From Pseudozobellia thermophila (GTDB lineage Bacteria; Bacteroidota; Bacteroidia; Flavobacteriales; Flavobacteriaceae), in contig NZ_FQYU01000004.1 in assembly GCF_900141855.1 (NCBI RefSeq), positions 1-64,000 of the forward strand: 64,000 nucleotides of DNA. Reading direction: 5' to 3'. This document shows, piece by piece, positions 58,415-64,000 of the stretch. The position numbers and the translations under genes were made by a program. The notes below the pieces were generated by a model, which ran no database searches, was not told the origin of the DNA, and saw only the letters and a program-made list of their open reading frames with translations. The first letter of the stretch is position 1, and each line of letters begins with the position of its first letter.

Positions 58415-59070
58415 TAGGCTTCTTCAAAAAACGGAAAAAAAACTTCCCCGATTTTTGGAATCGGTACGAGGCCCAGTTCGAAGAAAAGCTGCCCTCCGAT
58501 ATTTCAAAGGTGAGGTTTGTCGTCTTGGATACGGAAACTACGGGCTTCGATTATGAAACGGACCGCATCCTTTCCATCGGGGCCCTGAGCCTATGCGATA
58601 ACAGTATTGCGGTCAACCAAAGTTTCGAGGTCTTTCTCGACCAGTACTTCTACCACCCCAAGAACATCGAAATACACGGTATCATGCAAGAAGAACCCAA
58701 AGAGCGGATTACCGAGATCGAGGCCTTGATGCGCTTTCTTAAATATATCGGCAATTCGGTTTTGGTGGCCCACCATGCGGGTTTCGATATCAAAATGATC
58801 AACCAGGCCCTAAGGCGACACGGTATGCCCCGGTTGAGGAACAAGGTACTCGACACCTCCATTCTCTATAAGCGAAGCCTTATCAAATCGCCCTTGCTCG
58901 TACCACAAGAGCAATACACCTTGGACCAACTCGCGGAAAAATTCGACATATCGACCAAGGACAGGCACACGGCTTTGGGCGATGCCTATATTACCGCCAT
59001 CGCCTTTATGAAAATCGTGGAAAGGCTTAGGCAGTCCAAAAACCTGACCTTGAAAAAGTTATGGCGATAG
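58411..59070 (+). CDS. DEDDh 3'-5' exonuclease (DnaQ-like)
   Basis: 219 residues. ExoI motif LDTETTGFD, ExoII HAGFDIKMIN and ExoIII HTALGDA (the DEDDh type), with an N-terminal 40-residue lead. Stand-alone relatives of the DNA polymerase III epsilon subunit trim DNA or RNA. In many bacteria this gene follows a DUF294 gene as it does here with a 4 bp overlap, so the pair probably works together. The next gene, purC, is convergent with a 3 bp gap. Confidence 0.92.
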   Translation: MIGFFKKRKKNFPDFWNRYEAQFEEKLPSDISKVRFVVLDTETTGFDYETDRILSIGALSLCDNSIAVNQSFEVFLDQYFYHPKNIEIHGIMQEEPKERITEIEALMRFLKYIGNSVLVAHHAGFDIKMINQALRRHGMPRLRNKVLDTSILYKRSLIKSPLLVPQEQYTLDQLAEKFDISTKDRHTALGDAYITAIAFMKIVERLRQSKNLTLKKLWR

Positions 59071-59073
59071 GCC

Positions 59074-60024
59074 TTACTTGTTGAGATAGGCCAAGACGTT
59101 GTCGGAAATACGTTGGTGGATGTTGGAAATATCGGCCTTTTCAAAGGTAGTCCCGGTTATGTTCTCGTAGAGCTCGATATACCTTTCCGATACCGAATCG
59201 ATATACTCATCCGTCATTTCCGGCACGGTTTGGCCCTCTAGGCCCTGAAATCCGTTTTGGATCAGCCATTGGCGAACGAACTCCTTTGAAAGCTGCTTCT
59301 GCGGCTCCCCCCTATCCTGACGGTCTTGATAACCTTCGGCATAAAAATAGCGGGACGAATCAGGGGTATGGATTTCATCGATCAGAACGATTTTTCCATC
59401 GCGGGTCTTGCCGAATTCGTACTTGGTATCGACCAAGATCAGGCCGCGTTCGGCGGCAATTTCCGTTCCCCTCTGAAAAAGGGCACGGGTATAGTTCTCC
59501 AGCACCGTATAATCCGCTTCCGATACGATTCCCCTTTTTAAGATATCCTCCCTGGAGATATCCTCGTCATGATCTCCTTTTTCGGCCTTGGTGGCAGGTG
59601 TGATGATAGGTTCGGGAAATTTGTCGTTTTCCCGCATTCCCTCGGGCATCGCTACCCCGCAGAGGCTTCGCTTGCCGGCCTTGTACTCCCTGGCCGCATG
59701 GCCCGATAGGTAGCCCCGTATGACCATCTCCACCTTAAACGGCTCGCAGGCATGTCCGATGGCTACATTGGGATCCGGGGTGGCCATCAGCCAATTCGGA
59801 ACGATATCCTCCGTATCGGCCATCATTTTTGTGGCGATCTGGTTCAGGATCTGGCCTTTATAGGGAATTCCCTTGGGCATCACCACATCAAAGGCCGAAA
59901 GGCGGTCGGTGGCGATCATTACGAGCACGTCGTTCTCCAAGGTATACACTTCGCGAACCTTGCCCTTGTATACGTTCAGCTGACCGGGAAAATTAAAGTT
60001 GGTGTCGATTATGGTTCTGCTCAT
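59074..60024 (-). CDS. purC: SAICAR synthetase
   Basis: 316 residues, phosphoribosylaminoimidazole-succinocarboxamide synthase of the longer (eukaryote/Bacteroidota) type. Marker segments: [21 protein letters not shown], the phosphate-binding IRGYLSGHA, and VDTKYEFGK and [12 protein letters not shown]. It catalyses the aspartate addition in purine synthesis. No dyad operator upstream, consistent with a housekeeping role. It marks the right end of the stress island. Confidence 0.96.
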   Translation of the reverse strand: MSRTIIDTNFNFPGQLNVYKGKVREVYTLENDVLVMIATDRLSAFDVVMPKGIPYKGQILNQIATKMMADTEDIVPNWLMATPDPNVAIGHACEPFKVEMVIRGYLSGHAAREYKAGKRSLCGVAMPEGMRENDKFPEPIITPATKAEKGDHDEDISREDILKRGIVSEADYTVLENYTRALFQRGTEIAAERGLILVDTKYEFGKTRDGKIVLIDEIHTPDSSRYFYAEGYQDRQDRGEPQKQLSKEFVRQWLIQNGFQGLEGQTVPEMTDEYIDSVSERYIELYENITGTTFEKADISNIHQRISDNVLAYLNK

Positions 60025-60072
60025 TACCTGATCTTTGTCGTTATGGTTGTTTATAAATGTAGGTTTACGAAA

Positions 60073-61026
60073 TCAATTTTGGTGCTCTATGGTCTTATAG
60101 GCATCAATAACCTTCTTGACCAACTTGTGCCTAATAACATCCTTATCGTCCAAATAAACGATCGAAATACCTTCGGTGTTCTTTAGAATCAACAAGGCCT
60201 CCTTTAGTCCCGAGATTACCCTTCGGGGCAGGTCGATCTGCCCGGGGTCGCCGGTAACCAAAAATTTGGCATTCTTGCCCATACGGGTAAGGAACATCTT
60301 CATTTGGGCGTGCGTGGTATTCTGGGCCTCGTCCAAGATGACAAAGGCGTTATCGAGGGTTCGCCCCCGCATAAAGGCCAAGGGGGCAATTTGAATGGTT
60401 CCGTTCTCGATCAAATGGGCCAGCTTCTCGGCGGGGATCATATCGCGCAATCCGTCGTACAGGGGTTGCATATAGGGATCGAGCTTTTCCTTTAGGTCAC
60501 CGGGCAGGAACCCCAGGTTTTCCCCTGCCTCCACGGCCGGTCTCGTAAGTATTATTCGCTTGACCTGTTTTTCCTTTAGGGCCTTGACCGCCAATGCCAC
60601 GCCCGTATAGGTCTTGCCCGTACCTGCGGGACCAATGGCGAATACCATATCGTTCTTCTTAGCGGCATCGACCAATTTGCGCTGGTTGACGGTCTGGGCC
60701 TTGATGAGCCGCCCGTTGACACCATGTACCAAAACCTCACCACTGTTTGCGGGAGACTCATAGTCGGACGAGGTCTCACTGGTAAGTATGCGTTCGATTA
60801 TATTTTCGTCCAGCTTGTTGTACTTGGCAAAATGCGCAGTCAGTATATCAAAACGTCGATCGAACTCTTCTAAAAGCTCCTCATCTCCATATACCTTTAT
60901 CTTGTTGCCGCGCGCTACTATCTTCAGCTTTGGGAAATATTTTTTTAAGAGGTCTATATTTTGGTTCTGTTGACCAAAAAACTCCCTTGGGCTTATCTCG
61001 GTGAGTTCTATTACAAGTTCGTTCAA
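60073..61026 (-). CDS. phoH: PhoH-family ATPase
   Basis: 317 residues. An N-terminal RNA-binding-like (KH-type) domain and the PhoH P-loop domain with Walker A GPAGTGKTYTG, Walker B FVILDEAQN and TGDPGQIDLP. Family members are ATPases or helicases associated with RNA metabolism. It is upstream of purC on the same strand, 48 bp apart. No operator dyad. Confidence 0.95.
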   Translation of the reverse strand: MNELVIELTEISPREFFGQQNQNIDLLKKYFPKLKIVARGNKIKVYGDEELLEEFDRRFDILTAHFAKYNKLDENIIERILTSETSSDYESPANSGEVLVHGVNGRLIKAQTVNQRKLVDAAKKNDMVFAIGPAGTGKTYTGVALAVKALKEKQVKRIILTRPAVEAGENLGFLPGDLKEKLDPYMQPLYDGLRDMIPAEKLAHLIENGTIQIAPLAFMRGRTLDNAFVILDEAQNTTHAQMKMFLTRMGKNAKFLVTGDPGQIDLPRRVISGLKEALLILKNTEGISIVYLDDKDVIRHKLVKKVIDAYKTIEHQN

Positions 61027-61154
61027 AAAAAAGTGGTGTTAAAATTAAAGCTTGGCCATATTATTTCGCTTGGCTATTTTTTTGTCATAATTTTGTTTAA
61101 CAAACTTAGCGAAAAATTCAGTTTGACTAACCAAAAACATATCAACATTGCTGT

Positions 61155-61985
61155 ATGGCAATAATAACACTAACCACCGATTTTGGGCTAAAAGACCATT
61201 TTGTAGGTATCCTGAAGGGAACTATCTACAAGGAACTTCCCGATGTCAAAATTGTTGATATTTCACATAATGTCGGCCCGTTCAACATTCAGGAGTGCGC
61301 CTATATCTTGGAAAATGCCTACAAAAGCTTTCCTGAGGGGACGGTCCATATAGTGGGTGTCGACGCCGAGCCCACTCCCGAAAACCAACACATAATCGTG
61401 TATGTGGACGGCCATTATTTTATTACCGCCAACAATGGGGTCATCGGCCTGATCATTTCGGAAAAAAAGCCCGAAAAAGTAGTTCAGATAAATATTCCCA
61501 ACCCCTTGCACGGTTCATTTCCCGTGATGGACGTTTTTGTCCAAGTGGCCTGCCATATTGCGCGTGGCGGTACCTTAGAGGTGGTCGGCCGGCCCTTCGA
61601 CCAGCTAAAGGACCTGCGTGAATCGGCCCCGACCGTTACCGACAACGGAAACAAAATTATCGGTAGCGTGATCTACATCGATAATTACGGCAACGTGGTG
61701 ACCAACATCCAGAGAAATTTCTTTGAGGCCTACCGAAAAGGCCGCGATTTCGAACTGACCGCCAGAAATACCAAACTGCACCGCATTCACAACAAGTACA
61801 GCGACATCATCAATTTCGACCTTGAAAAAAATAAGCGCAAGGGGGCCGGCGACCTATTGGCCCTATTCAATTCGGCCAATTATATAGAACTGGCCATTTA
61901 CAAGAGCGACCTGAATACCGTTGGTGGCGCATCGACCCTTTTGGGCCTCGATTATAGGGATACGGTAACGGTCAATTTTATCTAA
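61155..61985 (+). CDS. SAM hydroxide adenosyltransferase
   Basis: 276 residues of the DUF62/fluorinase-like family: TTDFGLKDHFVGILKG at the start, DISHNVGPFNIQECA, the VHIVGVDAEP segment, and IDNYGNVVTNI in the C-terminal barrel. Such enzymes split S-adenosylmethionine with water to adenosine and methionine. Divergent from phoH. A -7-like TAATTTTG lies at 61088-61095, about 60 bp before the start, but no operator is present. Confidence 0.92.
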   Translation: MAIITLTTDFGLKDHFVGILKGTIYKELPDVKIVDISHNVGPFNIQECAYILENAYKSFPEGTVHIVGVDAEPTPENQHIIVYVDGHYFITANNGVIGLIISEKKPEKVVQINIPNPLHGSFPVMDVFVQVACHIARGGTLEVVGRPFDQLKDLRESAPTVTDNGNKIIGSVIYIDNYGNVVTNIQRNFFEAYRKGRDFELTARNTKLHRIHNKYSDIINFDLEKNKRKGAGDLLALFNSANYIELAIYKSDLNTVGGASTLLGLDYRDTVTVNFI

Positions 61986-62126
61986 GTTGCCCGATGCTGG
62001 ACGCGGATTACAAAATGTTATTAAATTTGGGCACCAATGCCGATATGGTTTTAGGCCCTTTACGGCCTCATTGCGCGAGAATACAGAAAATGAACCCTCA
62101 AAAACGAATTAATGGAACCACCTGCC

Positions 62127-62858
62127 ATGCTCGCCATATTTAAACGCGAAATACAATCTTTCTTTACCTCGCCCATTGCCTATTTGGTAATCGGACTGTT
62201 CTTGGTCTTGAACGGACTCTTTCTATGGGTGTTCAAGGGAGAGTTCAACATATTTGAATACGGCATCGCCGATTTGAGCAACTTCTTTTTGTTGACCCCT
62301 TGGGTATTTCTTTTCCTGATTCCCGCCATTACCATGAAAAGTTTTTCGGAAGAAAGAAAACTGGGCACCCTCGAGTTGCTGTTCATCAAGCCCGTATCGA
62401 TCGCCCAAACCGTTTTGGGAAAGTTTTTGGGCACCTTGGCCCTGGGGTCGATTGCCCTAATACCTACCCTGGTCTATGTTTACACCGTATCGCAACTCGG
62501 GACCACCATTGGCAACCTCGATATGGGGCCCGTTATGGGATCCTATTTCGGCACCGTTTTGTTGATGGCCTGCTATACGGCCATCGGTGTTTTCGCTTCC
62601 ACGCTTTCCGATAACCAGATCGTTGCCTTTATTGTCGGGGTGGTACTGTGCTTTATTGGCTATTATGGCTTTGAAGGCCTTTCGTCGATCGTAGACGACG
62701 GCCAAACCTCGCTCGGTATCAAGGCCCTGGGAATGAAACAACATTTCGACAGCATTTCCCTGGGTGTTTTGGACACCAGGGATCTGGTCTATTTTGTTTC
62801 CGTAACGGGATTTTTTCTTTTTCTCACCTTCCTGCAACTTAAAAACATGAACCGCTAA
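62127..62858 (+). CDS. gldF: Gliding-motility ABC permease GldF
   Basis: 243 residues, about six membrane helices, ABC-2 permease type. The start MLAIFKREIQSFFTSPIAYL is characteristic of GldF; an in-frame ATG 15 bp earlier is possible. GldA, GldF and GldG form an ABC transporter needed for gliding and for stability of the adhesins. Its stop codon overlaps the gldG start (TAATG), so the two are coupled. This is the best marker of a gliding Bacteroidota. Confidence 0.93.
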   Translation: MLAIFKREIQSFFTSPIAYLVIGLFLVLNGLFLWVFKGEFNIFEYGIADLSNFFLLTPWVFLFLIPAITMKSFSEERKLGTLELLFIKPVSIAQTVLGKFLGTLALGSIALIPTLVYVYTVSQLGTTIGNLDMGPVMGSYFGTVLLMACYTAIGVFASTLSDNQIVAFIVGVVLCFIGYYGFEGLSSIVDDGQTSLGIKALGMKQHFDSISLGVLDTRDLVYFVSVTGFFLFLTFLQLKNMNR

Positions 62859-64000
62859 TGAGGAAGTTCTTGGTTACCCTAGGCCTGGCCATCGCCGCAT
62901 TGATCGGTATCAACCTTTTGGCCAGTTTGGCCTATACCCGATTCGACCTTACCGAAGACCATAGGTTCACCCTTTCGGACCAGGCCATCCATATAGCCTC
63001 CAAATTTGAAAAGCCCGTCATCGTCGATGTACTGCTCGATGGCAAGCTGCCCCCGGAGTTTGCCAAACTCCGAACGGAAACCGATCAGATACTGGAAGAA
63101 TTCGCCGCTGAAAACAACAATATAAAATTCAGTTTTGTCGATCCCCTTGAGGATGCGGGGCAGACAGAAAATGTAATGGCCGAACTTCAGGCCCTAGGGC
63201 TCCGCCCGGCACAGGTGACCGTAGAGGAAAACGGAAAGGTATCGCAGGAAATCGTTTTCCCTTGGGCCTTGGTCAACTACGACAACAAGACCGTGAAGGT
63301 TCCCCTGTTAAAGAACAAGCTGGGCTCGACCACCGAAGAACGGGTGAACAATTCGGTCCAACAATTGGAATATGCCTTTGCGGATGCCTTCGCCAAGATC
63401 ACGGTCAAGGAGAAAAAGCAGGTCGCCGTTATAAAGGGGAACGGCGAACTGGAAGATATCTATCTGGCCGATTTCCTGACGGCCCTTAGGGAGTACTACA
63501 ATATCGGCGCCATTACCTTGGACTCGGTGGCGACCAATCCGCAGAAGACCTTGGACCAATTAAAGGGATACGACCTTGCCCTGATCGCCAAACCTACCGA
63601 GGCCTTTACCGATGGTGAAAAGTACGTAATGGACCAGTTTATCGTAAACGGGGGCAAATCGATATGGCTCATCGACCAGGTGAACATGGAGCTCGACAGC
63701 CTATTAAACGAGCAGGGCAAGGCCATAGCCTTGCCCATCGACCTTAACCTGACCGATTTCTTCTTCCGCTATGGGGTACGTTTCAATCCTGATTTGGTCA
63801 ACGACATGTATTTTACCCAAATCGTCCTGGCCACGGGAGAAGGCAGTGCTTCGCAGTACAACCCGGTACCTTGGTTCTACCATCCTATGGTATTTCCGAA
63901 GACCGACCACCCGATCGTGGACAACCTCGAGGCCCTGAGATTTCAATTTACCGGTTCGATAGACATCCTTGCCAACGAATACAAAAAGGAGATCTTACTG
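62858..64000 (+). CDS. gldG: Gliding-motility protein GldG (partial)
   Basis: 381 codons from an ATG overlapping the gldF stop to the window edge, without a stop. One N-terminal membrane helix (LVTLGLAIAALIGINLLAS), then TRFDLTEDHRFTLSDQAI and an extracytoplasmic part with VKGNGELED-like segment (AVIKGNGELEDIYLADFL), as in GldG/ABC-type uncharacterised transport proteins. It is the membrane partner of GldF. The C-terminal part lies outside the window. Confidence 0.9.
   Translation, partial: MRKFLVTLGLAIAALIGINLLASLAYTRFDLTEDHRFTLSDQAIHIASKFEKPVIVDVLLDGKLPPEFAKLRTETDQILEEFAAENNNIKFSFVDPLEDAGQTENVMAELQALGLRPAQVTVEENGKVSQEIVFPWALVNYDNKTVKVPLLKNKLGSTTEERVNNSVQQLEYAFADAFAKITVKEKKQVAVIKGNGELEDIYLADFLTALREYYNIGAITLDSVATNPQKTLDQLKGYDLALIAKPTEAFTDGEKYVMDQFIVNGGKSIWLIDQVNMELDSLLNEQGKAIALPIDLNLTDFFFRYGVRFNPDLVNDMYFTQIVLATGEGSASQYNPVPWFYHPMVFPKTDHPIVDNLEALRFQFTGSIDILANEYKKEILL

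Noticed and set aside
60029-60040. TGAT-CTTT-GTCG near the purC start as a dyad
   Set aside because: One mismatch, only a few bases from the start codon and without -7 at the standard place; purC is housekeeping.

Overview
The window is a piece of a chromosome from a gliding marine-type Flavobacteriaceae (Bacteroidota). The evidence is gldF and the start of gldG at the right edge, the Bacteroidota -7 promoter element (TAnnTTTG) in front of most transcription units, few Shine-Dalgarno sequences, and a CzcA-type metal exporter fused to its outer-membrane partner. The genus cannot be fixed from the sequence alone.

Layout. 1-1290 is a small accessory patch with an AT-rich orphan gene and the remnant of an IS1182-type transposase. 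1372-21,000 holds an L,D-transpeptidase, the mlaEFD lipid transporter, small envelope and helical proteins, a MacAB-like exporter, a flavin-binding protein, PEP synthase, a structured non-coding RNA (possibly 6S-like), a YtxH/holin trio, a LOV (blue-light) histidine kinase with a Crp-type response regulator, a patatin lipase, Hsp20 and a P-type ATPase. 22,000-28,800 is an interruption with upp and a divalent-metal efflux block. 28,900-36,400 carries a haem protein, a TauE/SafE permease, a site-2 protease with CBS domains, PfkB, DUF302, a zinc-ribbon protein, a ribosome-hibernation factor, a universal stress protein (Usp) and a TerB-like protein. 36,489-39,059 is a second PAS kinase and Crp-type regulator pair. 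39,155-48,030 is a run of eight further Usp genes broken only by a ROK kinase and a thioredoxin. 48,000-59,070 holds an eRF1-like domain protein, an MscS channel, an ATP-cone nuclease, a 62-unit heptamer repeat, a beta-CASP nuclease, two small helical paralogues, a lipoprotein, a D-lactate-type dehydrogenase, cardiolipin synthase, a cNMP/CBS/DUF294 protein and an exonuclease. 59,074 to the end is housekeeping: purC, phoH, a SAM hydrolase, gldF and gldG.

Main observation. A 12-14 bp dyad, (A/C)TGAY-N4-RTCA(T/G), occurs in nearly every intergenic region from 2,414 to 56,307: 26 strict matches and 2 variants. In 30 promoter directions a TAnnTTTG-like -7 element begins exactly 29.5 bp from the dyad centre, which places the dyad near -41.5, the geometry of a class II Crp/Fnr activator. 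Two REC-cNMP-HTH_Crp response regulators encoded here, each beside a PAS kinase (one with a complete LOV domain, one with a FixL-like histidine), share the recognition-helix Glu and Arg expected to read the TGA core. The controlled genes resemble, by function and not by shared ancestry of the regulator, the DosR dormancy regulon of Mycobacterium tuberculosis: many Usps, Hsp20, PfkB, an M50-CBS protease, a P-type ATPase, a hibernation factor, a flavin-binding PNPOx protein and an eRF1-like protein. My reading is that most of the window is one co-regulated energy-limitation or quiescence island with light and possibly haem/redox inputs. The operator and spacing are read directly from the sequence; the identity of the binding protein, the signals and the physiology are inference.
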